DNA of 64,000 nt from SCUB01 sp041918675 (GCA_041918675.1 JAYRVF010000012.1:124001-188000), one strand, 5' to 3'; shown: positions 8,137 to 18,560, numbered from the stretch's first letter. A program made the numbers and translations. Notes: generated by a model from the sequence alone, not told the origin.

Positions 8137-8736
8137 ATGACGGAGACGCGTCAGACTGAAGCCGGCAGCGCTCCCACCGAGAGCGATGCGACCGGGACCG
8201 AGGAGCCGGTTGCGATCGATCCGCGCGATTTGATCGCCGCCGCCCAGCTCGAAGCGACCGAGATGAAGGATCGGCTGCTGCGCACGCTGGCCGAAATGGA
8301 AAACCTGCGCAAGCGCACCGAGCGCGAGGTCGCCGACGCGCGAACCTATGGCGTCGCGGCTTTCGCGCGCGACATGCTCGATATCGCCGACAACATCCGC
8401 CGCGCGCTGGAGGCCGTGCCCGCGGCGGCGGGCGAGGGCGACAGCGGCCTGAAGACGCTCGTCGACGGCGTCGAGCTCACCGAGCGCGCGCTTCTCAAGT
8501 CGCTCGAAAAGAACGGCGTGCGCCGCTTCGATCCCAAGGGCGAGAAGTTCAATCCCAATCTGCATCAGGCCATGTACGAAGTGCCGGACGGAACCGTCGC
8601 GCCGGGAACGGTGGCGCAGGTGATCCAGGCCGGATTCATGATCGGCGAACGGGTATTGCGGCCGGCGCTGGTGGCGGTCGCCAAGGCCGCGCCGAAACCG
8701 GGCGAGCAGGCCGATTCCGGCACCGAGACCATGTGA
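8137..8736 (+). CDS. grpE: Nucleotide exchange factor GrpE
   Basis: GrpE releases ADP from DnaK and acts as a thermosensor of the chaperone cycle. The 199-residue protein has an N-terminal disordered segment, a long coiled coil (LEATEMKDRLLRTLAEMENL then RKRTEREVADARTYGVAAFA) and the C-terminal beta domain with VRRFDPKGEKFNPNLHQAM and GYMI-type GFMIGERVLRPALVAVAK. The ATG at 8137 is chosen; a TTG lies three codons upstream and the ribosome site is weak. It would normally follow hrcA directly, and dnaK-dnaJ lie 3.4 kb further on the same strand. Confidence 0.95.
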   Translation: MTETRQTEAGSAPTESDATGTEEPVAIDPRDLIAAAQLEATEMKDRLLRTLAEMENLRKRTEREVADARTYGVAAFARDMLDIADNIRRALEAVPAAAGEGDSGLKTLVDGVELTERALLKSLEKNGVRRFDPKGEKFNPNLHQAMYEVPDGTVAPGTVAQVIQAGFMIGERVLRPALVAVAKAAPKPGEQADSGTETM

Positions 8737-8808
8737 GGCGCGCCGCGCGCGCGGCGCCTTGTTCCGGCCGCGCCCGGCGCGCGGACCGGCGGCGGCGGAA
8801 AGCTAGCC

Positions 8809-9720
8809 ATGGCGCGGATATTCGACTGCTTTCCCTTCCACGACGAACTCGATCTCCTCGACATCCACCTGCGCGAGCTTTCCGATTGCGTCGACCGCTT
8901 CGTCATCGCGGAGGCCACCACGAGCTTCTCGGGCGAGCCGAAGAAGCTCAATTTTCCGGCTAACCGCGATCGGTTCGCGCCGTTTCTCGATCGCATCGAC
9001 TACATCGTCGTCGACGATTTTCCCCCCGGCATGAAGCCCGGCTGGGCCCGGCAATGGCATCAGCGCGAGGCGCTGGCCAGGGGGCTCGCCGACGCGGAGC
9101 CCGACGACCTGATCCTGCTCTGCGATGTCGACGAGATCGTGCGGGCGTCCGCGTTGCGCGCGTTCGCCGCGCGCGAGACGCGGCGCGCCGAGATCGGCTG
9201 TTTTTCACTGCGTCATTTCAACTATTTCCTCAATTGGGAATGCGCGGTGCCATGGCTGCGCTCGAGCCCACGGGCGGTGCGCCACGAGTATCTGCGTTCA
9301 TTTAGAGCGCTGCGCGGCGTTCGCGGCCCGAGCGAGCGGTGGCCGCGGGATCTCGCGCGCGGCTTCGACACGTGGCGGCGGATGGGAAGACCCATGCGGC
9401 GCGTGCTCGTGGCCGACGCGGGCTGGCATTTCAGCTATCTCGGCGGCCCCGCGACGGTGATGCGCAAGGCGCGCGATTTCCTCGGCAGTGAATTGTCGTC
9501 CTTGCCCTATGCGAGCCTTGCTGAAATCGCCCGCCAGATCGCCGATGGCCGCGCCGTCATGCCCGACGGGCAGCGGGCGCTCAGTCTTCGCGCCATCGAC
9601 GCGAGCTTTCCCCAATATGTGCGCGATCACCGCGCGGCGTTCGAGGCGCTGATCGCCGACGAGGAAACGCCCGATCGCTTGCGGCGCATGCTCGCGACCG
9701 GGGCATTCGACCCTGGTTAG
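8809..9720 (+). CDS. Glycosyltransferase family 17-like protein
   Basis: A 303-residue protein resembling GT17 (beta-1,4-N-acetylglucosaminyltransferase-like) enzymes found in bacterial polysaccharide loci. It opens MARIFDCFPFHDELDLLDIH and continues with FVIAEATTSFSGEPKKLNF and DDLILLCDVDEI, the last carrying a DxD-type metal/nucleotide-sugar motif near residue 107. No signal peptide or membrane segment is seen, so it acts on the cytosolic face. A second glycosyltransferase follows 99 bp downstream on the same strand. Sugar donor and acceptor cannot be told. The pair interrupts the run of chaperone genes. Confidence 0.85.
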   Translation: MARIFDCFPFHDELDLLDIHLRELSDCVDRFVIAEATTSFSGEPKKLNFPANRDRFAPFLDRIDYIVVDDFPPGMKPGWARQWHQREALARGLADAEPDDLILLCDVDEIVRASALRAFAARETRRAEIGCFSLRHFNYFLNWECAVPWLRSSPRAVRHEYLRSFRALRGVRGPSERWPRDLARGFDTWRRMGRPMRRVLVADAGWHFSYLGGPATVMRKARDFLGSELSSLPYASLAEIARQIADGRAVMPDGQRALSLRAIDASFPQYVRDHRAAFEALIADEETPDRLRRMLATGAFDPG

Positions 9721-9819
9721 CGCGATCGATTTGACGCGCCCGCCCGCCCCGTGGTTTGGTCCCCGGCGCGGGACCCGCCGTCATGGCGCGGTCGTTTTTC
9801 GGGCTCGCGGACCCCGTTC

Positions 9820-10701
9820 ATGCGCGTCAGCGGCTTCACCTTCGTTCGCAATGCCCATCGCTATGGGTATCCCGTCGTCGAGAGCATCCGCTCGGCGCTG
9901 CCGCTGGTCGACGAGTTCGTGGTCGTCGTTGGCCGCTGCGACGACGGCACGCGCGAAAACATCGCCGCGATCGGCGATCCCCGGATTCGCATCATCGACA
10001 CCGAATGGAACGAGAAAGCTCCCGCGCTCGGCTTCCTGCTGGCGCAACAGAAGATGATCGCCGAGTTCAACTGCACGGGCGACTGGGCGATCTATATCGA
10101 GGCCGACGAGGTCCTGCATGAGGACGACCTGCCCGCGCTTCGCGAAAGCATGGCGCGGCATCTGCCCGATCCGCGCGTGGAGGCGCTCTATGTCGACTTT
10201 CTCCACTTCTACGGCAGCGCCGAATGGCTTGCGCAAGGCCACGTCTGGTACAAGCAGGAAGCGCGCGTCATCCGCAACGATCTGCGCGCGATGACCACGG
10301 ATTCGCTTTACTTTCTGGTGTTCGACCACAAGAAGCGTGGCCGCTATCCGCGCGCGGCATCCGCCGGCGCGCGCTACTTTCATTACGGGCACTGCCGCGC
10401 GTCCGCGATTCATGCCGTCCGGCGCAAGGAACTCATGGAGATCGACCATAACGCGCCCGCGGCGATCGACGAGATCCGGGCGGAAGCCATCTATTGTCCC
10501 GACATCCGGCTTCTGAAGCGGTTCGAAGGCACTCATCCCGCCGTGATGAAGGAATGGATCGCGACGCGGTCCGAGCGGAACTTCACGCCGGTCGCGCGCA
10601 CGCCGCTCAAAGGTCGCGCGCTGCGCAACTACCTCGGCATCCAGCTCGGCCGTCTGACCGGTCTCGATTTGAGCAAGCGCCACTTCACCCGCGTCGATTA
10701 G
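9820..10701 (+). CDS. Glycosyltransferase, family 2-like
   Basis: A 293-residue GT-A fold enzyme. It starts MRVSGFTFVRNAHRYGYPVV, then LVDEFVVVVGRCDDGTRENI and GDWAIYIEADEVLHEDDLPAL; EADEV is the expected DxD-like donor/metal site near residue 93. The ATG at 9820 is preferred over an upstream start because the family homology begins there. It probably works with the preceding GT17-like enzyme in making a cell-surface glycan, but no polymerase, flippase or other pathway gene is nearby. A dispersed hairpin repeat begins five bases after its stop codon. Confidence 0.82.
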   Translation: MRVSGFTFVRNAHRYGYPVVESIRSALPLVDEFVVVVGRCDDGTRENIAAIGDPRIRIIDTEWNEKAPALGFLLAQQKMIAEFNCTGDWAIYIEADEVLHEDDLPALRESMARHLPDPRVEALYVDFLHFYGSAEWLAQGHVWYKQEARVIRNDLRAMTTDSLYFLVFDHKKRGRYPRAASAGARYFHYGHCRASAIHAVRRKELMEIDHNAPAAIDEIRAEAIYCPDIRLLKRFEGTHPAVMKEWIATRSERNFTPVARTPLKGRALRNYLGIQLGRLTGLDLSKRHFTRVD

Positions 10702-10706
10702 ATCGC

Positions 10707-10814
10707 GATGATTTTGGATCGAAACGATCCAAATCATGAAGGTGATCGATTCGAATGAGTTTACGCATGATGTTTTCCGAAAACCGTTTCATGCTTTTCG
10801 GCATCATGCTCTAA
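10707..10814 (+). repeat. Dispersed double-hairpin repeat, family 1, copy A
   Basis: A ~108-bp element made of two stem-loops. The first pairs ATGATTTTGGATCG with CGATCCAAATCAT around a 3-base loop (10708-10737). The second runs from GCATGATG to CATCATGC with an inner CCGAAAA/TTTTCGG pairing (10775-10809). Copies B (14144-14246, inverted) and C (38703-38804) share both hairpins and the linker GTGATCGATTC. It directly follows the GT2 stop codon and may act as a transcript end or processing site. Similar elements are common in Hyphomicrobiales genomes. Confidence 0.8.
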
Positions 10815-10830
10815 CGCGCGGCCCGCCGCG

Positions 10831-11835
10831 TCAGCGCGGTTCGATGCGGTCGCGCACGGCGCGGAAGCGGGGAAAGGCCTCGGCCCAGTGTTCTTTCGCG
10901 GCGCCCGCGACGATCCGCAAATAGGCGCCGGAGCCGAAACGCACCCATTGGATGAGCGCGACCTCCTTGTCCGCCTTGCCGCTGACGGCTTCGATCCGTG
11001 TTTCGATGCCGGGAGCCCCGCCGATGCGGATCGGCTCGGAGGTGGTGATTTGTGTGTTGCGCAGGCCGGGAATGGTCGTCAGCAGGTGTTCGGCGAAACG
11101 GGCGCGGCCCTCGGGCGGCGGCGCGTTTCCGGCGGCGACCGAGATCACCATATAGGTCGTCTCCTCGACCGGGGTATTGTCCTCGCCGTCGGACAGGACC
11201 ACCGTCGAGCCCGGAATGACGCTCTTGATGTTCTTGAACCCGGCAAGTTCGCCGAGTCGGAACGGCAGCAGGTCGAGCTGCTCGGCCACCGGAACCGTGG
11301 CGCGGATCGAGACCGAAGTCAGCATTTTGCGGATGACGTCTTCGGGGAAATCCTTCTCCGCGTCCGGCGCGATTTCGGCCATGACATAGGCGGTGAATTC
11401 CCCGGCGTCGGCGACGAGCGCCCAGCGCTTGCCGCGATCGGTGCTCTCGGCCGGCTCCCGATTGAAATAGGCCTTGCCCGCGGGCGTGGTCACCGCCTCC
11501 GGCGCGTTCGGCGTCTCGCTTTTTCCGGCCTTGCCCTTGGTCCTATTCGCGGTCTTGGCGGATGCTTTGCCGGCGCCGGCTTTGCCGACCTCGTTCATCC
11601 GGGCCTTCGCGGCGGTTTCAAGCGCGCCGAAAGCAGCCGGCGGCAGTTGCACCACGATGACCTTGGCCCGGCCGGTGGAATCTTCGAACCCCTGAAAGCC
11701 CTTCGCGAAGGCAAGACCCGGCGCCGGTTCAAGCCCGATGCGCGACCCCTGTGGAAATGCCGGATCGGCCGCGGCCGGCGCGGCCGTCAACAGCACCGCG
11801 ACGAGGATCGCGAGAATGGTTGGGCGAGGATTCAT
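10831..11835 (-). CDS. Secreted protein of unknown function
   Basis: A 334-residue protein I cannot assign to a family. The start is placed at the ATG at 11835, after AAGGAA, because it opens a typical Sec signal peptide (MNPRPTILAILVAVLLTAAP, predicted cleavage after AAADP-type residues near 25). A lysine/alanine-rich, probably disordered linker (about residues 85-120, KAGAGKASAKTANRTKGKAG) follows a first globular part. The C-terminal half has regular alternating beta/alpha character and ends AAKEHWAEAFPRFRAVRDRI. No catalytic motif is evident. It is divergent from dnaK and may share that intergenic region for its promoter. An envelope location is inferred from the signal peptide. Confidence 0.7.
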   Translation of the reverse strand: MNPRPTILAILVAVLLTAAPAAADPAFPQGSRIGLEPAPGLAFAKGFQGFEDSTGRAKVIVVQLPPAAFGALETAAKARMNEVGKAGAGKASAKTANRTKGKAGKSETPNAPEAVTTPAGKAYFNREPAESTDRGKRWALVADAGEFTAYVMAEIAPDAEKDFPEDVIRKMLTSVSIRATVPVAEQLDLLPFRLGELAGFKNIKSVIPGSTVVLSDGEDNTPVEETTYMVISVAAGNAPPPEGRARFAEHLLTTIPGLRNTQITTSEPIRIGGAPGIETRIEAVSGKADKEVALIQWVRFGSGAYLRIVAGAAKEHWAEAFPRFRAVRDRIEPR

Positions 11836-12186
11836 GCCGATGTTCCTTGGTACCGGAAAATGGCGGCACCGGGACATCGCGGCACCTGGAATTGGCGCGT
11901 CGGCGGTCCGGCGGCCCCGGGCGCGCGACCCTGCCGCCGGCGCCCCGCCTTCCATTAACCGTTTCCGCGCCGGGGCGACAGGGCCAAGGAATTTTCGCCC
12001 GTGATTATGACCGCAAATGACTTGCGGCGCGCGCTTGCCCCCTTATATCTCCCCCGACCGCCTCGCGACGCGAAGCGCGGATGATTTGGGGGCTGGAAAG
12101 CGAAAAGGCGGCGGTCGATCGGCCGCGCCATCCGCACGGACGCTTCAAGGTCCGACCAGCCTGCCACGGAGAAAAGGTGGACGATC
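11836..12186. other. Divergent intergenic region upstream of dnaK
   Basis: These 351 bp separate the secreted-protein gene from dnaK. They contain the candidate heat-shock promoter described separately (12021-12048) and a dnaK leader of about 130 bp with a GGAGAAAAGG ribosome-binding region just before 12187. No small gene or obvious RNA was recognised. Confidence 0.5.
12021..12048 (+). promoter_or_regulatory. Candidate RpoH (sigma-32) heat-shock promoter for dnaK
   Basis: CTTGCGG (12021-12027) and CCTTATAT (12041-12048) are separated by 13 bp. This fits the alphaproteobacterial RpoH pattern of a CTTG -35 box and a C-rich/TATAT -10 box. Transcription would start about 130 bp before the dnaK ATG. 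dnaK is under RpoH control in the alphaproteobacteria studied. The match is by eye; the start site is unproven. Confidence 0.5.
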
Positions 12187-14091
<1,905 letters not shown>

Positions 14092-14408
14092 CCGGCGCCG
14101 GCGGGCCATGGCCCTCTCTCCGGGCGGGGAGAGGGCGGCCGGGGCATGATGCCGAAAAGCGCGAAGCGGTTTTCGGACGCCGTCATGCTCTAACTTTTCG
14201 GAATCGATCGCGTTCATGATTCTGGATCGATGCGATCCAATATCATCGTGATCCAGTGACGCGGCGCGAGGCCGGGTGAGGGAACGATCCGCATCGCCAT
14301 GCTTCTTTCAGCGATCATGCTTCCTCTCACCGCCGTCCGCGCCCGCTCGCGCGGGGCGCGCGTGCGCGCCCGGAACGGGGCCGCGCCGCGTGAATGGGGG
14401 CGGGCCTG
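14092..14408. other. dnaK-dnaJ intergenic region with hairpins
   Basis: This 317-bp gap is longer than usual between dnaK and dnaJ. It holds a GC-rich stem (CCCTCTCTCC/GGGGAGAGGG, 14111-14134, one mismatch), then the inverted family-1 repeat (14144-14246), and a spacer up to the dnaJ ribosome site (GGGGGCGGG before 14409). The stem may attenuate transcription into dnaJ. No gene was recognised. Confidence 0.5.
14144..14246 (-). repeat. Dispersed double-hairpin repeat, family 1, copy B (inverted)
   Basis: This copy lies in the opposite orientation to copies A and C. The GCATGATGCCGAAAAGCG / CGCTTTTCGGCATCATGC-type stem comes first (14144-14190), then CTCTAAC and a linker, then the ATGATTCTGGATCG / CGATCCAATATCAT hairpin (14217-14246). 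Base differences from copies A and C include compensating changes in stems. It separates dnaK from dnaJ. Confidence 0.78.
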
Positions 14409-15542
14409 ATGTCGAAGCGCGACTATTACGAAATCCTGGAAGTCACGCGCACCTGCACCGAGGTCGAGCTCAAGACCGCCTATCGCAAGAAGGCGATGAA
14501 GCTTCATCCCGACCGCAATCAGGGCGACAAGGCGAGCGAGCACCAGTTCAAGGAGCTCAACGAGGCCTACGAGATCCTCAAGGATCCGGACAAGCGCGCG
14601 GCCTATGACCGCTACGGGCATGCGGCCTTCGAACAGGGCATGGGCTCAGGGGGCGCGGGCTTCGGCGCCGACTTCGCCTCTTCCTTCGCCGACATTTTCG
14701 ACGACCTCTTCGGCATGGCCGGCCGCCGCGGCCGCGGTCCCGGCCGGGAGCGCGGCGCTGATCTGCGCTACAATATGGAGATCACGCTCGAGGAGGCCTT
14801 CGCCGGCAAGACGGCGCAAATCCAGATTCCGACGGCGGTCGCCTGCGAAGCCTGTTCGGGCACGGGCGCCAAGGGCGGCTCGAAGCCGAAGACCTGCCCG
14901 ATGTGCGGGGGCGCCGGCCGCGTGCGCCATGCCCAAGGATTTTTCACGCTGGAGCGCACCTGCCCCGGCTGCCAAGGTCGCGGACAGGTCATCGACGATC
15001 CCTGCATGCCGTGCTCGGGCACCGGCCGGGTGACCAGGGAGCGCACGCTCTCGGTCAACATCCCCAAGGGCGTGGAGGACGGCACCCGCATCCGTCTCGC
15101 CGGCGAGGGCGAGGCCGGCATGCGCGGCGGCCCGGCGGGCGATCTCTACATCTTCCTGTCGCTGGCCCCGCATGCCTTCTTCCAGCGCGACGGCGCGGAT
15201 CTGCACTGCCGGGTGCCGATTTCCATGGTCACCGCCGCGCTCGGCGGCGAATTCGAAGTGCCCACCATCGAGGGCGGCAAGACCTCGGTCAAAGTGCCCG
15301 CGGGCACCCAGTCCGGCCGGCGTGTCCGCGTCGCCCATAAGGGCATGCCCGTCTTGCGGTCGAAACAGTCGGGCGACATGTATGTCCAATTCGCGGTGGA
15401 AACGCCGCAGAATTTGACCCGCAAACAAAAGGAATTGCTGGCGGAATTTGAAAAACTGTCGTCCGGCGAGACCCAGCCCGAGGCCCAGGGATTTTTCGCC
15501 CGCGTCAAGGATTTCTTTGGCAGCGGGCCCTCGCATGCGTGA
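14409..15542 (+). CDS. dnaJ: Molecular chaperone DnaJ (Hsp40)
   Basis: The 377-residue co-chaperone stimulates DnaK ATPase and delivers unfolded clients. The J domain at residues 4-70 has the HPD motif at 33-35 (KAMKLHPDRNQGDK). A Gly/Phe region follows (GAGFGADFASSFADIFDDLF). The four zinc-binding CxxCxGxG repeats are all present (CEACSGTG, CPMCGGAG, CPGCQGRG, CMPCSGTG). The ATG at 14409 is chosen, as MSKRDYYEIL is the family start. It is transcribed in the same direction as dnaK and pmtA. Confidence 0.97.
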   Translation: MSKRDYYEILEVTRTCTEVELKTAYRKKAMKLHPDRNQGDKASEHQFKELNEAYEILKDPDKRAAYDRYGHAAFEQGMGSGGAGFGADFASSFADIFDDLFGMAGRRGRGPGRERGADLRYNMEITLEEAFAGKTAQIQIPTAVACEACSGTGAKGGSKPKTCPMCGGAGRVRHAQGFFTLERTCPGCQGRGQVIDDPCMPCSGTGRVTRERTLSVNIPKGVEDGTRIRLAGEGEAGMRGGPAGDLYIFLSLAPHAFFQRDGADLHCRVPISMVTAALGGEFEVPTIEGGKTSVKVPAGTQSGRRVRVAHKGMPVLRSKQSGDMYVQFAVETPQNLTRKQKELLAEFEKLSSGETQPEAQGFFARVKDFFGSGPSHA

Positions 15543-15616
15543 GGGAAGCGCTTGACCGCCCGGCGGCGGCTCTGTACCCCTTATGAAGAATTTATGATGG
15601 GGTAGTACGCTTTTTC

Positions 15617-16228
15617 GTGAAGACCATGCCATCGCAGTCGTCCCCCCTGTTGCGTCGAAAGCCCCTGCGTCTTGACGACGAGGTGCGTTTCCTCCGTTCG
15701 TGGATCGAAAAGCCGCTGGCGGTGGGCGCGGTCATGCCGTCCGGCCGCGTGCTGGCGCGCACGATGGCCCAATATGTCGACATCTCCGGCACCGGTCCGG
15801 TGGTCGAACTCGGGCCCGGCACCGGCCCCATCACCAACGCGCTGATCGAGCGCGGGGTCGACCAGAAGCGTCTGGTCCTTCTCGAATACAGCCCGGGTTT
15901 CTGCGCGCTCCTGCGCGAGCGCTATCCGAAGGCGACGGTCGTGCAGGGCGACGCCTACGCCTTGCAGGAATCGCTCTGGCATCATCTCAAGGAACCGGTC
16001 GCCGCCGTCGTCTCCGGGCTGCCGCTGGTGACCAAGCCGATGCGGACGCGGTTGCGCCTCATCCGCGATGTCTTCGCGGTGACCGAGCCGGGCGCGCCGT
16101 TCATCCAGTTCACCTATGCGGTGGTGCCGCCCATCCCCAAATCGCTGCCCGGTATTTCGGCCGAGGCTTCCGAGCGCATTTGGATGAACATCCCGCCCGC
16201 GCGGGTGTGGGTCTATCGCAAGCGCTGA
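15617..16228 (+). CDS. pmtA: Phosphatidylethanolamine N-methyltransferase (PmtA type)
   Basis: A 203-residue SAM-dependent methyltransferase of the alphaproteobacterial PmtA group, which converts phosphatidylethanolamine to phosphatidylcholine in three methylations at the inner membrane. The SAM motif VVELGPGTGPITNALIERGV lies near residues 56-75, preceded by the FLRSWIEKPLAVGAVMPSGR segment typical of PmtA. VSGLPLVTKPMRTRLRLIRD and FIQFTYAVVPPIPK are also family features. It lies 74 bp after dnaJ and may be read from it, although an imperfect TACCCC/GGGGTA inverted repeat (15575-15604) lies between. The substrate is inferred from family membership. Confidence 0.8.
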   Translation: MKTMPSQSSPLLRRKPLRLDDEVRFLRSWIEKPLAVGAVMPSGRVLARTMAQYVDISGTGPVVELGPGTGPITNALIERGVDQKRLVLLEYSPGFCALLRERYPKATVVQGDAYALQESLWHHLKEPVAAVVSGLPLVTKPMRTRLRLIRDVFAVTEPGAPFIQFTYAVVPPIPKSLPGISAEASERIWMNIPPARVWVYRKR

Positions 16229-16327
16229 CCGCCGCGTTTTTCAGCGTGAGCCGACCGCGAACATGCTATTGCGGGCTTGGGTTCCGCGCGTCGCCCCTTT
16301 CACGATGTCGCCGAGGTCGGCCAGCCG

Positions 16328-16909
16328 ATGACCATGCCGAAGATTCTGGTCATTGCCGGATCGTTGCGTCCGGGTTCGCTGAACGCGCGGCTCGCCGGCG
16401 CCGCGCTGCGCGAACTGGCGCTCGCCAATATCGACGCGACGCATCTGTCGCTCGCCGATTACCCGTTGCCGCTCTACGACGCCGAGGACGAGGCGCGGTC
16501 GGGATTTTCCCCGCACGCCCTCAATCTCAAGCGGCAACTGCGCGCGCATCACGGCGTCTTCATCGCCAGCCCCGAATACAACGCTTCCGTATCGCCGCTT
16601 CTCAAGAACGCGATCGATTGGGTGAGCCGCGTGCGCGAGCGCGGCGACGACCCGCTCGGCCCGTTCCACGACCGCGTCTTCGCGCTCGGCGCCGCGTCGC
16701 CGGGCAAATTCGGCGGATTGCGGGGATTGATGGCGCTGCGCCAGGTTCTCGAACTGGGCTGCGGCGCGACCGTCATCGCGCCGCAGGTCACGATCGCGCA
16801 TGCCGACAGGGCGTTCGACGAGGTCGATCGGCTCAAGGACGATGGCGAGGCGGAAGCGCTTCGGTTGACGTTGCGCGGGCTCGTCGACGCGGTTCGGCGC
16901 GTGATGTGA
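16328..16909 (+). CDS. NADPH-dependent FMN reductase family protein
   Basis: A 193-residue flavodoxin-like fold protein. It starts MTMPKILVIAGSLRPGSLNA; the GSLRPGSLN loop binds FMN phosphate and the second flavin contact is IASPEYNASVSPLLKNAIDW, both diagnostic of the NAD(P)H:FMN/quinone/azo reductase family. The ATG at 16328 is chosen because homology begins there. It is 20 bp upstream of pyrF on the same strand and may be co-transcribed. The physiological substrate (quinone, chromate, azo dye or free flavin) cannot be told from sequence. Confidence 0.88.
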   Translation: MTMPKILVIAGSLRPGSLNARLAGAALRELALANIDATHLSLADYPLPLYDAEDEARSGFSPHALNLKRQLRAHHGVFIASPEYNASVSPLLKNAIDWVSRVRERGDDPLGPFHDRVFALGAASPGKFGGLRGLMALRQVLELGCGATVIAPQVTIAHADRAFDEVDRLKDDGEAEALRLTLRGLVDAVRRVM

Positions 16910-16929
16910 GGCAATAGGGAAAATCGTCC

Positions 16930-17643
16930 ATGAATCCATCCGCAATTCCGGCCCGCGATCGCCTGATCGTCGCGCTCGATATTTCCTCGGTGCGCGAGGC
17001 CGAGGCGATGGTCGAGCGCCTGGGCGAGAGCGTGACCTTCTACAAGGTCGGCTATCAACTGGCGTTCGCGGGGGGGCTGTCGTTGATCCGCGCCCTCTCG
17101 CGCGCGGGCAAGCAGGTCTTCGCCGACCTGAAGATGCACGACATCGGCAACACGGTGGCGCGGGGCGTGGCCAGCGTCGCGGAGATGAACGCGAGCTTCG
17201 TCACCGTGCATGCCTATCCGCAGACGATGCGGGCGGCGGTGTCGGCGCGCGCCGGCTCGTCCTTGAGAATTCTCGCCGTCACGGTGCTCACCTCCTATGA
17301 CGACGCCGATCTTGCCGAGGCGGGCTATGCCAAGAGCGTGACCGAGCTCGTCGGTTTGCGGGCGCGGCAGGCCCGCGATATCGGCGTGGACGGGCTGGTC
17401 TGCTCCGCCGAAGAGGCCGCTGGCCTACGCGCCGGCATCGGCCCGAAAATGGTGCTGGTGACGCCCGGCATCCGGCCGGCGGGCGCGGCGGCGGGCGACC
17501 AGAAGCGCTTCATGACCCCGGCGCGCGCGATCGCCGCGGGGGCCGACTATCTCGTCGTCGGGCGTCCGATCCTGGAAGCCGCCGATCCGATGCAGGCGGC
17601 CGAAGCCGTCGTGGGCGAGATCGAGGCTGCGGCCGGCGGCTGA
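16930..17643 (+). CDS. pyrF: Orotidine 5'-phosphate decarboxylase
   Basis: PyrF catalyses the last step of UMP synthesis, decarboxylating OMP. The 237-residue TIM-barrel enzyme shows the catalytic FADLKMHDIGNTVARGV segment (the Asp-Lys-x-x-Asp array) near residues 64-80, LIVALDIS at the N terminus, VTPGIRP near the phosphate site and YLVVGRPI at the C terminus. The start MNPSAIPARDRLIVALD is standard. It lies between an FMN reductase and dapB, all on the plus strand. Confidence 0.96.
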   Translation: MNPSAIPARDRLIVALDISSVREAEAMVERLGESVTFYKVGYQLAFAGGLSLIRALSRAGKQVFADLKMHDIGNTVARGVASVAEMNASFVTVHAYPQTMRAAVSARAGSSLRILAVTVLTSYDDADLAEAGYAKSVTELVGLRARQARDIGVDGLVCSAEEAAGLRAGIGPKMVLVTPGIRPAGAAAGDQKRFMTPARAIAAGADYLVVGRPILEAADPMQAAEAVVGEIEAAAGG

Positions 17644-17720
17644 TTTCCCCGTCGGGGTCGGGTTGCTGACGCGCCGTCCGCCCGCTATACCGCGCGGCGA
17701 GACAAGCGGTTGAGGGCGAC

Positions 17721-18536
17721 ATGGCCGATATGCGGTTGATCGTGACGGGCGCCGGCGGCCGCATGGGCCGAACGCTCGTGCGCGCCCTTTCCGAAACGCC
17801 GGGCGCCAGGCTCGTGGCGGCGATCGAGGCGCCGGCTTCGCCCTTCGTCGGCCAGGATTCGGGTGTTCTTGCCGGTCTCGGCGCGAACGGCATCGCGGTG
17901 GGAAGCGATCTTGCACGGCAAGCGCGCGAGGCCGACGGCATCATCGATTTCACCATACCGGCGGCAACGCTCGCCAATGTCGAAATTTCCGCCGCCCATG
18001 GCCTCGTCCACGTCATCGGCACGACCGGCCTGTCGGCCGCCGACGAGGGCGCGATCGGCCGGGCGGCCGCGCGCGGCGTCATCGTCAAGTCGGGCAATAT
18101 GAGCCTCGGCGTCAATCTGCTTGCCGCGCTGGTGCGGCGCGTGGCCAAGGCGCTCGACAGCGATTTCGACATCGAAATCGTCGAGATGCACCACAACCGC
18201 AAGATCGACGCGCCGTCGGGCACGGCGCTGTTGTTCGGCGAGGCGGCCGCGCAGGGGCGCGGCGTCGATCTTGCCGCGCATTCGGCGCGCGCGCGCGACG
18301 GCCATACCGGTCCGCGCAAGGCGGGCGACATCGGTTTCGCGGCGCTGCGCGGCGGCACGGTGGTGGGGGATCACAGCGTGATCTTCGCCGGTCCCCACGA
18401 GCGCATCGAGCTCACGCACAAGGCCGAGGACCGCATGATCTTCGCGCGCGGCGCGGTGAAGGCCGCGCTCTGGGCGCGCGGCCGCGCCCCCGGACTCTAT
18501 TCGATGGCCGACGTGCTCGGCCTTACCCAATCCTGA
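17721..18536 (+). CDS. dapB: 4-hydroxy-tetrahydrodipicolinate reductase
   Basis: DapB reduces the dihydrodipicolinate precursor with NAD(P)H in lysine and diaminopimelate synthesis. The 271-residue protein has the nucleotide-binding VTGAGGRMGRTLVRAL at the N terminus, GTTGLSAADEGAI, the catalytic His/Lys segment EMHHNRKIDAPSGTALL, and VVGDHSVIFAGPHERIEL. Length and motifs are normal. It is followed after 24 bp by gpmA on the same strand, a pairing also seen in other Hyphomicrobiales. Confidence 0.97.
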   Translation: MADMRLIVTGAGGRMGRTLVRALSETPGARLVAAIEAPASPFVGQDSGVLAGLGANGIAVGSDLARQAREADGIIDFTIPAATLANVEISAAHGLVHVIGTTGLSAADEGAIGRAAARGVIVKSGNMSLGVNLLAALVRRVAKALDSDFDIEIVEMHHNRKIDAPSGTALLFGEAAAQGRGVDLAAHSARARDGHTGPRKAGDIGFAALRGGTVVGDHSVIFAGPHERIELTHKAEDRMIFARGAVKAALWARGRAPGLYSMADVLGLTQS

Positions 18537-18560
18537 TCGCGTCCAGTGGAATTGAAACCA

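Noticed and set aside
10736..10924. Small peptide frame MKVIDSNEFTHDVFRKPFHA conserved in the family-1 repeats
   Set aside because: The copies do not share a stop codon or a ribosome site; conservation is better explained by the hairpins.
15575..15604. TACCCC/GGGGTA inverted repeat after dnaJ as a terminator
   Set aside because: Only six base pairs around an 18-base AT-rich loop; too weak to call.
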